Positions 1-6,823 are shown, counted from the first letter of the stretch. The stretch is DNA of 9,520 nucleotides from Phototrophicales bacterium (GCA_002794515.1 PGTJ01000078.1:1-9520), one strand, 5' to 3'. Numbers and translations: made by a program. Notes: a model not told the origin generated them from the sequence alone.

Positions 1-115
1 CTTGTACACTTTCATCGATATCATTGGCATAAACAATATCAAAACCAGCTTGTGAGAAGCCCAAATCCATCCCACCACAGCCACTAAATAATGAAATCAC
101 ACTTGGTTTTGACAT
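1..115 (-). CDS. DNA (cytosine-5-)methyltransferase, N-terminal fragment cut by the window edge
   Basis: Reading the minus strand from an ATG at 115-113 gives 38 codons starting MSKPSVISLFSGCGGMDLGF, which continue open to the window edge. This is the start of a C5 DNA methyltransferase (Dcm/M.HhaI type). Residues 7-19 are motif I, the S-adenosylmethionine-binding FxGxGG loop. The following AGFDIVYANDID is the motif II region, with the acidic residue that contacts the ribose of the cofactor. The enzyme would methylate C5 of cytosine in a specific site; the PCQ catalytic motif and the target-recognition domain lie outside the window, so specificity is unknown. Motif I begins within ten residues of the start, so there is no N-terminal helix-turn-helix extension of the M.SsoII/M.EcoRII kind. 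AAGGA in 126-130 (minus strand) lies 10 nt before the ATG. The segment is AT-richer than the glycan genes beside it, which suggests separate acquisition. Whether it is paired with a restriction enzyme cannot be seen. Confidence 0.9.
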   Translation of the reverse strand, partial: MSKPSVISLFSGCGGMDLGFSQAGFDIVYANDIDESVQ

Positions 116-123
116 TTTCACAT

Positions 124-165
124 AATCCTTATCGAACAAATATTATAAAACATTGTATAAGGATT
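124..165. repeat. Perfect 9-bp inverted repeat around the methyltransferase promoter
   Basis: AATCCTTAT at 124-132 and ATAAGGATT at 157-165 are exact reverse complements separated by 24 bp. On the minus strand the arm at 165-157 lies upstream of the -10 box, and the arm at 132-124 contains the AAGGA Shine-Dalgarno of the methyltransferase. It could be a dimeric-protein operator. It could also form an RNA stem in transcripts that enter from the glycan operon, hiding the ribosome binding site. Confidence 0.6.
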
Positions 166-170
166 TTGAG
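142..170 (-). promoter_or_regulatory. Candidate promoter of the methyltransferase gene
   Basis: The minus strand reads TATAAT at 147-142, an exact sigma-70-type -10 hexamer in AT-rich sequence 27 bp before the ATG. The -35 region 17 bp upstream (170-165, CTCAAA) is a poor match, so the promoter may be weak or need an activator. Transcription would start near 135, giving a leader of about 20 nt that lacks the upstream repeat arm. In AT-rich DNA a TATAAT can occur by chance. Confidence 0.4.
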
Positions 171-184
171 TATCATGCAAGTAA

Positions 185-1276
185 CTATCTTTGTCGATGA
201 TGATACCCCAGCACCACCTTTGCCACCACACGCGAAACATGTTGCGCCGTATATTCTATCGGCGGTGTCCAATCTGTTGGCGTACGCAAGACAACATCGA
301 CCGCACGGCGCAAATCATCGGCATCTCCCCCACTGAGCATATTGCCACCGACTTCGATGGTCTCGGCACGTTCTGTGACATCGCGGATAGTCACGCTGGG
401 GATATTGAAGATTGTTGCTTCCTCTTGTACGGTCCCGCTATCGCTGATGATGCAACGAGCATGTTGTTCGAGTTTGACAAAATCGAAAAAACCAAACGGG
501 GTGAGCAATTGCACATATGATGATTGGATGGCGATGTCGAACCGTTTCAGTTTATCGGCTGTACGCGGATGCAAACTGACGATCACTGGCTGACGATATG
601 TTTCGCCGATTTGTGTTAACCCGGTCAACAATCCGCGCAGGCGAACGGGATCATCCACATTTTCAGCGCGGTGCATGGTCACCAAAAAATAAGCATGAGG
701 GGTAAGATTCAATTGAGATAAGATGGTGCTGGCGTGAATTTGTGGGGCATAATGTGTCAACACTTCATAAATGGGATTGCCCGTCACATAAATGCGCTGA
801 CGCGGAATGCCCTCGCGCACTAAATTATCTTTGCTCCGTTCGGTATAAGGCATCAAGATTTCGCTACTATGATCAATAATCCGCCGATTAATTTCTTCTG
901 GCACACGGTCATCATAACAACGATTCCCCGCCTCCATATGAAAAACGGGAATACCCATACGAGCGGCAACAATGGCGCTCAATCCACTATTGGTATCGCC
1001 TAAGATGAGCAACCGATCGGGCTGATGCTCGGCAAAAATCGCGCCACTTTTGCTGATAATCTGTCCCGCTTGATCGGCAAAGCTGGTCGCTTGCACCCCC
1101 ATATGAATATCGGGCTTACGAACCCCCAATTCATCAAAAAAGATGTCGCTCAAGTTGGGATCATAATTTTGCCCTGTATACACCAAAATATGCACACAAA
1201 ATTCATCTAGCAAAGGAATGACACGGCTCAGCCGAATGATTTCGGGACGTGTGCCAAAAATCGTCATGACTTTCAT
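185..1276 (-). CDS. wecB: UDP-HexNAc 2-epimerase, non-hydrolysing, WbjD/FnlC/WbvD subtype
   Basis: A 363-residue cytosolic GT-B-fold epimerase of normal length for the WecB/MnaA family. Family signatures are GTRPE (8-12), GDTNS (93-97), HMEAGNRC (113-120) followed by RVPEEINRR (124-132), MHRAEN (201-206), SDSGTVQEE (278-286) and RDVTERAE (298-305). The EAGNRC...RVPEE form, instead of the EAGLR...PFPEE of ordinary WecB, is typical of the FnlC/WbjD/Cap5G group, which inverts C2 of UDP-2-acetamido-2,6-dideoxy-L-hexoses in the last step of UDP-L-FucNAc or UDP-L-QuiNAc synthesis. The two upstream genes supply the earlier steps. The start overlaps the previous stop as ATGA (1273-1276), with GGGAG 7 nt before the ATG. 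It is the last gene of the operon; its TAG at 185-187 lies 69 bp before the methyltransferase start. A plain UDP-GlcNAc 2-epimerase is possible but less likely. Confidence 0.92.
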   Translation of the reverse strand: MKVMTIFGTRPEIIRLSRVIPLLDEFCVHILVYTGQNYDPNLSDIFFDELGVRKPDIHMGVQATSFADQAGQIISKSGAIFAEHQPDRLLILGDTNSGLSAIVAARMGIPVFHMEAGNRCYDDRVPEEINRRIIDHSSEILMPYTERSKDNLVREGIPRQRIYVTGNPIYEVLTHYAPQIHASTILSQLNLTPHAYFLVTMHRAENVDDPVRLRGLLTGLTQIGETYRQPVIVSLHPRTADKLKRFDIAIQSSYVQLLTPFGFFDFVKLEQHARCIISDSGTVQEEATIFNIPSVTIRDVTERAETIEVGGNMLSGGDADDLRRAVDVVLRTPTDWTPPIEYTAQHVSRVVAKVVLGYHHRQR

Positions 1277-2313
1277 GCGTATTCTCCCATGCGATGTTCA
1301 GTCATGTACTCGGCTAATAATGAGCGCAATTCGGTCACATTGAGGGTGGTATTCGATGAGGAATATTCACCAGTCAACGCAGGTGTATCGAGGGGTGTAT
1401 CGAGCAATTCGGGCAACATTGGACGAATAACATAATAGCCATCACGTTCTGTGGTGCGATATGCCTCTTCTTCCGATACTAAGATCTCGTGGATTTTTTC
1501 GCCAGGGCGGACACCCGTCACTTTTATGTCGATATTACGCCCATCGATTAAGGCTTCGGCGAGAGTAGTCATCTTGGCGGCAGGGACTTGTGGGATATAA
1601 ATTTCGCCACGTTTTGCACCATGAATAGCGGCGAATACTGTATCCACAGCTTTATTCAGGCTCAACAAAAAGCGTGTCATGTGTGGGTCTGTCAGGGTAA
1701 TCGGACCACCATTGGCGATTTGGTCTAAGAACAATGGCACAACTGACCCACGAGAGGCGATGACATTGCCATAACGCACACACACTAACCGTGCATCGGT
1801 GTTCATATTCCCTTCGATGATGATGCGCTCCATCACGGCTTTGGTCATCCCCATGACATTAATCGGTTTGCAGGCTTTATCGGTCGATAGCGCCACGACC
1901 GTCTCGACCCGTGTCTCATTGGAGCGCACCGCACGCACCAGATTTTCCGGTCCGTTAATGTTGGTCATGACTGCTTGTGACGGAAAATATTCGCATGTCG
2001 GCACTTGTTTGAGCGCTGCGGCATGAATCACCACATCGGCTTCGCGTACGGCTTCAAGCACAGCATGATAATCACGTATATCACCAATCCGAAAGCGCAA
2101 CAAGCGTTGGAAATTCTGATAAATCACCTCATCCGTAGCGGCTTCTTTGTTGATATATGACAAGCGCATATAATGTTGTTTGGCTTCATCGCGTGAAAAC
2201 ACGGTGATGCTGGCGGGTTGACCCATCTCGCCCGATAAGAGGCGCTTGACCACCACCTGTCCAAATGAGCCTGTGCCACCTGTGATGAGGATGCGTTTTC
2301 CTGTTAAAGTCAT
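1273..2313 (-). CDS. fnlA: UDP-GlcNAc 4,6-dehydratase (5-epimerase), CapE/FnlA/WbvB/WbjB type
   Basis: A 346-residue extended SDR that starts UDP-L-6-deoxy-HexNAc synthesis: it oxidises C4 of UDP-GlcNAc, removes water across C5/C6 and epimerises C5, using bound NADP(H). TGGTGSFG (11-18) is the Rossmann nucleotide-binding loop, and STDKACKP (143-150) is the family signature. The position of the SDR catalytic Tyr is Met154, four residues before Lys158 (MxxxK in place of YxxxK), as in CapE-type enzymes. Cys107, in VPTCEYFP, sits where CapE has its conserved cysteine. There is no transmembrane domain, so this is the short soluble type and not the membrane-bound WbpM/PglF type. The start is placed at 2313: the ATG overlaps the upstream stop as ATGA (2310-2313), AGGAG is 8 nt upstream, and the Rossmann strand then begins at residue 7. 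An ATG at 2355 would add 14 unsupported residues inside the preceding gene. Confidence 0.92.
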   Translation of the reverse strand: MTLTGKRILITGGTGSFGQVVVKRLLSGEMGQPASITVFSRDEAKQHYMRLSYINKEAATDEVIYQNFQRLLRFRIGDIRDYHAVLEAVREADVVIHAAALKQVPTCEYFPSQAVMTNINGPENLVRAVRSNETRVETVVALSTDKACKPINVMGMTKAVMERIIIEGNMNTDARLVCVRYGNVIASRGSVVPLFLDQIANGGPITLTDPHMTRFLLSLNKAVDTVFAAIHGAKRGEIYIPQVPAAKMTTLAEALIDGRNIDIKVTGVRPGEKIHEILVSEEEAYRTTERDGYYVIRPMLPELLDTPLDTPALTGEYSSSNTTLNVTELRSLLAEYMTEHRMGEYA

Positions 2314-3176
2314 GATTTTTTCTCCTGTGCCATATCTAGCACCATGTGTTTCCATGTCGGCGGGGTATAGCCAATGGCTCGACGTAAACGGGAGCTATCT
2401 AAACTGCGGTCTATTGTAACAGTATCATCGGGGATAATTTCAATAGGCGCTTGATATACGGTTTTGACCAGATTGAGCAGGTCATATTTATTAATCATAT
2501 CCGATGAAGCCTGCCATAATCCATATAAATCCTGATGTCGGTCTATCATATGACTGATGAGCCGTCCCAGCTCACGCGATGTGAAACCCGTATATATGGC
2601 TTTCCGAAATCCTCTGATGCTCTTGCCTGTTTGGCTCAAAAACCATTCGACCAAGCCATAGGCGCTATTCAATTCATGTCCGATGATGCTCGTGCGTAAG
2701 GTGAGTGTATTGGGCATATTGGTCACTTCGCCCAAAAATTTGCTACGCCCATATAAATCCTCGGCATCCGATGGATCTGATTCGGTATACATACCCTTAC
2801 GCCCGTTGAACACACAATCCGTGCTGATATGTATCAGACGAGCATTGACATCGGCACACATCTGCGCCAATTGATGAGGAAATAGCGCATTAATAGTGAT
2901 GGCGGTGATATAATTCTCGGCTTCGGGCAACTGTTTGATGATCCCAATACCATTGATGACGACATCAGGGCGAATATCGGCTAATACAGCACGAACAGTC
3001 TCTGGCGAAAAGGCATCGACACCCGCTATCAGGTGAACACCATCGAAAACAGGATATTGGCGATAAAATTCAACATTTTTTCGCACTGTGGCAACCGTCT
3101 CATACTGATCTTTATACATCCCTGCAAGCGTATGTCCCAACATACCGCCTGCGCCGAGTATCAATATTGTTGTCAT
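2310..3176 (-). CDS. RmlD-like SDR reductase for a UDP-6-deoxy-4-keto-L-HexNAc, WbvR/QnlA-like
   Basis: A 288-residue soluble reductase of the RmlD (dTDP-4-dehydrorhamnose reductase) superfamily. GAGGMLG (8-14) is the NADPH-binding loop, STDCVFNG (118-125) is the RmlD signature with the catalytic Ser/Thr, and YGRSK (142-146) is the YxxxK catalytic pair. It lies between the WbuB-like transferase and the CapE-like dehydratase, with ATGA overlaps at both ends (3173-3176 and 2310-2313). It therefore most likely reduces C4 of the dehydratase product. The length matches RmlD (about 290-300 residues) and is about 80 residues shorter than CapF/WbjC, whose C-terminal cupin domain epimerises C3; here the protein ends with no cupin. 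By family knowledge this is the WbvR arrangement of the L-QuiNAc/L-RhaNAc branch. A true dTDP-rhamnose reductase is unlikely because no rmlA, rmlB or rmlC is nearby. Confidence 0.85.
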   Translation of the reverse strand: MTTILILGAGGMLGHTLAGMYKDQYETVATVRKNVEFYRQYPVFDGVHLIAGVDAFSPETVRAVLADIRPDVVINGIGIIKQLPEAENYITAITINALFPHQLAQMCADVNARLIHISTDCVFNGRKGMYTESDPSDAEDLYGRSKFLGEVTNMPNTLTLRTSIIGHELNSAYGLVEWFLSQTGKSIRGFRKAIYTGFTSRELGRLISHMIDRHQDLYGLWQASSDMINKYDLLNLVKTVYQAPIEIIPDDTVTIDRSLDSSRLRRAIGYTPPTWKHMVLDMAQEKKS

Positions 3177-4408
3177 GCGTTTTTTCTCTTTTTCATCACC
3201 TTCAAAAAGACTTGTTCATAACGGTCAACAATAATGGTTTGCTGGAATTGCTCCAGATAGGCTTGTCGCCCCCTCGCGCCCATCATGTCACGTTCTTCGG
3301 GAGATAAAGCATACAAGTGGCGTATAGCATCCGCAAGTGCTTGTGGATTTTCGGGTGGACAAGTCAACCCTGCCCCCGCCAGTTCAATTACATTTGCCCC
3401 ATCGCCCGCAACGGCGCAAATAATCGGGCGACCACAGGCGAGATAACTTTGTGTCTTAGAAGGGATGGTCATGGCATACAACGGGTCATCCGTCAGGGTG
3501 ATGAGCAGACCATCTGCCCAAGCAAAAAAATCGGGCATGGCACTGGCGGGATGTCTGCCTAAAAAGATAACATTGGTCAATCCGCGTTCTATCACCATGT
3601 TTCGTAAGTTATCATATTCCAGACCATCGCCGATCATCACCAATTGCACATCGGGCAACTCGTGAAGCAGTTCTGCGGCTTCAATCACCTTATCTAAAGC
3701 CTGCACTAAACCCATATTCCCAGCGAACATGATGTTAAATTTATTTATCAGTCCATATTTTTCGCCGATCGCCACATCTCTGGGTTTAGGCATATAAATG
3801 CGCTCATCTGCCCAATTCGGCATGACAAAAATTTTATCTTCAGCAATACCTTTAGCGATGATATTGGTCTTCATGCCCGGGGCATTGACCGTGAGCGCAC
3901 TCGCCCGCCGATAAATCCAATTGGCGACTCGCCCAATCCAGCGTAAGATCCGCTCATTGTTGAGCATCCCTGTGGCTTTGAGCGTCTCGGGCCACATATC
4001 TTGAATATCTAACACAAACGGCGCACGGCGCATGAAACTCATCCAAACACCCGCCATACCAGTCGTCAATGGTGGATGATACACCCATATGACATCGGCA
4101 TGCCCACAACGCATCAATCCCAGTGTAGCGGCGGTGAGCATAAAACTGCTATAACTGAGGGCGCGTTTTATCCCACTACGGGTGTGATTCGGATATAACG
4201 GCACACGGAAAATCCGCACACCATCTTGCACCTCTTTTCGCCATAAGCGTTGTTTATAACCATCATAAATTTTTCCACTCGGATAATTCGGGAAGGTGGT
4301 GATGGTCGTCACGGTGTGTCCACGCGCCACCATCTCTTTCGCCAATAGGTGGATTTTGATGTCATTCGGTTCGGGTTGATAAAAAAACGAGACGATGACC
4401 AACTGCAT
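3173..4408 (-). CDS. WbuB-like GT4 glycosyltransferase, candidate L-6-deoxy-HexNAc transferase
   Basis: A 411-residue GT-B glycosyltransferase. The N-terminal half starts with the acceptor-domain strand MQLVIVSFFYQPE and carries TFPNYPSG (38-45), HPPLTTG (111-117) and DIQDMWPET (134-142), all typical of the WbuB-like subgroup of GT4. The C-terminal donor half has AGNMG (229-233), GDGLEYDNL (260-268) and TIPSKTQSYLACGRP (314-328). In the last block the usual E-x7-E pair of GT4 is absent (Met313 and Ser321 by alignment to the GxP anchor), a variation I recall in relatives with the PSKTQ block. In E. coli O26-type clusters WbuB sits beside the fnlABC genes and is the proposed L-FucNAc transferase. 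The same adjacency here suggests that this enzyme uses the sugar made by the next three genes. The start follows the previous stop by 9 bp, with AAAGG about 7 nt upstream. Confidence 0.88.
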   Translation of the reverse strand: MQLVIVSFFYQPEPNDIKIHLLAKEMVARGHTVTTITTFPNYPSGKIYDGYKQRLWRKEVQDGVRIFRVPLYPNHTRSGIKRALSYSSFMLTAATLGLMRCGHADVIWVYHPPLTTGMAGVWMSFMRRAPFVLDIQDMWPETLKATGMLNNERILRWIGRVANWIYRRASALTVNAPGMKTNIIAKGIAEDKIFVMPNWADERIYMPKPRDVAIGEKYGLINKFNIMFAGNMGLVQALDKVIEAAELLHELPDVQLVMIGDGLEYDNLRNMVIERGLTNVIFLGRHPASAMPDFFAWADGLLITLTDDPLYAMTIPSKTQSYLACGRPIICAVAGDGANVIELAGAGLTCPPENPQALADAIRHLYALSPEERDMMGARGRQAYLEQFQQTIIVDRYEQVFLKVMKKRKNA

Positions 4409-4417
4409 AATGAACCT

Positions 4418-5539
4418 TTATCTGAATAACAGCCGATTTTGTTCGATTCGTGTTGTGTCGTTGACGATACGCAATCCATATGTTTGGGCATTCTTTGACC
4501 ATGTGGCGAATGTATGACCATCCATCTCATAAACATGTTGGATAATGCGAATAAATTCATCAAGATCCGCCAACGACACATCCCAACCCACTTGCTTATC
4601 GGCTAAACCGTGCCAAGGGGTCGCAGTGCTGATGAGGGGCAAACATCCTCCCAATAGCGATTCTTGGATGACATAACCGAAATTTTCGCCCTGTGTGGGA
4701 AATAGAAATAGATGATACTGACTAAATAATTCGATTTGTCCATCTGTGACTGCCCCACAATATCGGGCTTGAATATGACGAGGCAGGTGGTGCATCAGTG
4801 ATTCACACATTTGCCAATAAGCACTATCTTCTTGTGTGCCATAAATATCAAATTGGATAGGATGCTTCACGTTTGCTAATATGTTTAATGCCCCATGTAA
4901 ATTCTTTTTTGGGATGATACGCGATAAAAAGATAACTTTCAATTCACCCGAACGCTTGGATGTCGGTTGTGGCAAATGTGCAATGGGCGCTGGTAAAACA
5001 GGCGCAATCCGAATAACATCGCGTTTTATGCCCAGATGATGACGGATTTGCTCGGCTTCTTCATCAGTGGTGGCGTGCCATAAAGCCGAATGATAAACAC
5101 CCAATTGCTTCATGACCATCAGAAAAATACGCTTTTTGAGCGATTTTTGTGCCAATGCACCCGCATATAATTCACCATGTGGGGCGATCATCAACGGTGT
5201 GCGCGGAATACGCTTTACCAAACGCCCCATGATCAATTGCATAGGGAACATACCGAATAAGCTATTCACATACACCATATCATGCGGTGTTTGCTGGATG
5301 ATGCTTCCGAGTGCCTCATTGGATGATCGATACCACACAGGCACATCATCAACAGTCACCCATGTGTGATGGGTGATATTCGGCATGAGATATCCCCCAA
5401 CATCAAAATCATGGGTAATGACCCGAAAATGATACTCATCTTGCAGATGGGCAATCATCATCCGTAGCGCATGTGGCGCGCCACCAGCCCGTTGTGCGGG
5501 ATAATAATAATCACTGATGCACAAAATCGTTTTTTTCAT
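4418..5539 (-). CDS. GT4-type glycosyltransferase of the polysaccharide operon
   Basis: A 373-residue GT-B fold glycosyltransferase, presumably acting on the cytoplasmic face of the membrane. AGGAPHALR (18-26) is the glycine-rich N-terminal loop near the acceptor site, and APHGEL (119-124) is common in GT4 enzymes of capsule and O-antigen clusters. SRIIPKKNL (206-214) supplies the Arg and Lys that bind the donor diphosphate. GENFGYVIQE (284-293) contains the complete E-x7-E motif (Glu285 and Glu293) expected of a retaining transferase. Donor sugar and acceptor cannot be read from the sequence. Its start overlaps the upstream stop as ATGA (5536-5539) without a strong Shine-Dalgarno close by, so it is probably translated by coupling. 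It ends 9 bp before the WbuB-like gene. Confidence 0.88.
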   Translation of the reverse strand: MKKTILCISDYYYPAQRAGGAPHALRMMIAHLQDEYHFRVITHDFDVGGYLMPNITHHTWVTVDDVPVWYRSSNEALGSIIQQTPHDMVYVNSLFGMFPMQLIMGRLVKRIPRTPLMIAPHGELYAGALAQKSLKKRIFLMVMKQLGVYHSALWHATTDEEAEQIRHHLGIKRDVIRIAPVLPAPIAHLPQPTSKRSGELKVIFLSRIIPKKNLHGALNILANVKHPIQFDIYGTQEDSAYWQMCESLMHHLPRHIQARYCGAVTDGQIELFSQYHLFLFPTQGENFGYVIQESLLGGCLPLISTATPWHGLADKQVGWDVSLADLDEFIRIIQHVYEMDGHTFATWSKNAQTYGLRIVNDTTRIEQNRLLFR

Positions 5540-6723
5540 GCCAATAATAACCTCTCGAATGTCGATAATCTATCCGCTCGGTTATAATGACGCACCACAA
5601 AATCGCGCAAGGTTTGTGGTGGATGTGTGGGTAGTTCACCGCGTAGGTATGCCATAATTTTCTCTGCGAATGATGATGGGCTGTTATCATCCGATAACCA
5701 GCTCGGTTCTATGAGATGGATAATTTCGGGGATAGCCCCCACAGGCGTAGCGATGACTGGTTTGCCCGATGCGAATGCCTCTAGGGTGATAATCCCAAAA
5801 CATTCGAGTGTATGCGTGGGCAACAAAAAGATATCACATGCCGCATACCACATCGGCAATTCATCATCACTCACACGCCCTAAAAACCGCACCTGCTCGG
5901 TTAATCTGAGCGAATCCCGCAGAGCAAGCAACCTCGCCTGTTGTGAACCACCACCACCGATGACCATCTGAAAATCGTATCCTGCATCCTGTACCAGTTT
6001 CAGCGCATATAACAGCATATCTACACCATTACGCGGTTCTAATCGGCGTAATGTGAATAAAAATGGCTTATCGGGTGATATACCCAGTTGCTTTTTTAGT
6101 TCATCACGATTATCCGCCACAAAAAAATGATGTTCATCGAACCAACCCGCCACAACCTGTGTTTTATCACCCAATGCTTTGCCGTGCAGACGGCTCAATT
6201 CCTGTTTGGTATATGCCGAATCCGATGTGACGATATGACTTTTGGTCAACACCCGTTTTTCGATGCCATGTGTCAATTGGCTGGCAAGCCAAGATTTCAC
6301 CTGTTGGGCGATAGATTGCCCGCGTGCGCCTGCTTGCAATTCCAGTTTCACAGGCGAATGAACAGTATAGACATAACGGGCATTGGGGAACATATCCAAC
6401 ACCCCATCGTAGGTGAGTAATGTATGTCCATGCACCACATCGGGCGGGTTGATCAGGTATTGTCGGAGCAAGGTGCGGGCGCTATCTTGATGAATAGCCC
6501 GCCGTTTCGGATCGAATAGGCGCAAATTCGGGCTTGGATATAACAGGATATGCAAGCCATCACGCACGCGATACGGTGGATGTTCCCCTGTGGGGTCTTG
6601 TGCCAATAACCACACCTCATGCCCGTTTTGTACGAGATATTCGGCTTGTTCGCACGCCAATTTTTGCGCGCCACCGGGTTTATCGGCATAATCGTATAAG
6701 GTGAGGATGAGGAATCGCGCCAC
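5536..6723 (-). CDS. GT4-type glycosyltransferase, first gene of the polysaccharide operon
   Basis: A 395-residue GT-B glycosyltransferase. The N-terminal domain begins VARFLILTLYDYADKPGGAQ with the PGGAQ loop, followed by DVVHGHTLLT (95-104) and TVHSPVKLE (120-128). The C-terminal donor domain has TLRRLEPRNGVDML (224-237), which takes the place of the usual GRLxxxKG phosphate-binding motif, then IGGGGS (255-260) and ECFGIITLEAFASGKPVIAT (307-326) with the full E-x7-E pair Glu307/Glu315. It is a retaining transferase that should add one sugar of the repeat unit; donor and linkage are unknown. The start codon is GTG (6723-6721), with AGGAG 11 nt upstream, a rather long spacing. No in-frame ATG offers a better choice. 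It is the promoter-proximal gene of the minus-strand operon. Confidence 0.88.
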   Translation of the reverse strand: MARFLILTLYDYADKPGGAQKLACEQAEYLVQNGHEVWLLAQDPTGEHPPYRVRDGLHILLYPSPNLRLFDPKRRAIHQDSARTLLRQYLINPPDVVHGHTLLTYDGVLDMFPNARYVYTVHSPVKLELQAGARGQSIAQQVKSWLASQLTHGIEKRVLTKSHIVTSDSAYTKQELSRLHGKALGDKTQVVAGWFDEHHFFVADNRDELKKQLGISPDKPFLFTLRRLEPRNGVDMLLYALKLVQDAGYDFQMVIGGGGSQQARLLALRDSLRLTEQVRFLGRVSDDELPMWYAACDIFLLPTHTLECFGIITLEAFASGKPVIATPVGAIPEIIHLIEPSWLSDDNSPSSFAEKIMAYLRGELPTHPPQTLRDFVVRHYNRADRLSTFERLLLA

Positions 6724-6823
6724 CTGTATATTTGCTCCTATGTCATTCCTATAAATATCGTGTACATTAAAGCATAGAATAACGAGAGAACACAGTGTAA
6801 ATTTCTGTGTTGAGGAGTAGGTT
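6724..6823. promoter_or_regulatory. Divergent intergenic control region between the glycan operon and the J-protein operon
   Basis: These 100 bp separate two divergent start codons and must hold both promoters. For the plus strand the best -10-like hexamer is TAGAAT (6775-6780), but its -35 region is poor. For the minus strand no convincing -35/-10 pair was found; TTTACA at 6801-6796 is the nearest -35-like sequence. TCCTAT occurs twice, 11 bp apart (6736-6741 and 6747-6752). AGGAG on the minus strand (6739-6735) is the Shine-Dalgarno of the glycosyltransferase. GAGGAG on the plus strand (6812-6817) is that of the J protein, 6 nt before its ATG. Confidence 0.6.
6789..6811. repeat. Inverted repeat AACACAG-N9-CTGTGTT upstream of the J-protein gene
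   Basis: AACACAG (6789-6795) and CTGTGTT (6805-6811) are perfect reverse complements around the 9-nt spacer TGTAAATTT. The repeat ends immediately before the GAGGAG ribosome binding site. If transcription starts about 7 nt after TAGAAT (6775-6780), the repeat spans roughly +2 to +24, a usual place for a repressor operator or a 5'-end RNA hairpin. The arm/spacer geometry resembles CIRCE, but the sequence is not CIRCE and not HAIR. Confidence 0.5.

Noticed and set aside
91..336. 81-codon plus-strand open frame across the methyltransferase start and epimerase end
   Set aside because: It runs antisense through two recognised genes, has no Shine-Dalgarno, and its product resembles no family I know.
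2314..2355. Upstream ATG at 2355 as start of the dehydratase gene
   Set aside because: It would add 14 residues with no family counterpart inside the reductase gene. The ATG at 2313 has AGGAG 8 nt upstream and an ATGA overlap like its neighbours.
4309..4581. 90-codon minus-strand frame bridging the second and third transferase genes
   Set aside because: It is an alternate frame over two intact genes with no recognisable motif. Both genes read through without a frameshift.
5627..5971. 114-codon plus-strand open frame antisense to the first glycosyltransferase
   Set aside because: It is a mirror frame of a well-supported GT4 gene, with no start signal and low-complexity composition.
6736..6752. 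Direct repeat TCCTAT x2 and a two-codon ATG-ACA-TAG mini-frame on the minus strand before the first transferase
   Set aside because: Six-base repeats 11 bp apart are easily chance, and the second one is simply the ribosome binding site. The mini-frame has no properly spaced ribosome binding site of its own.
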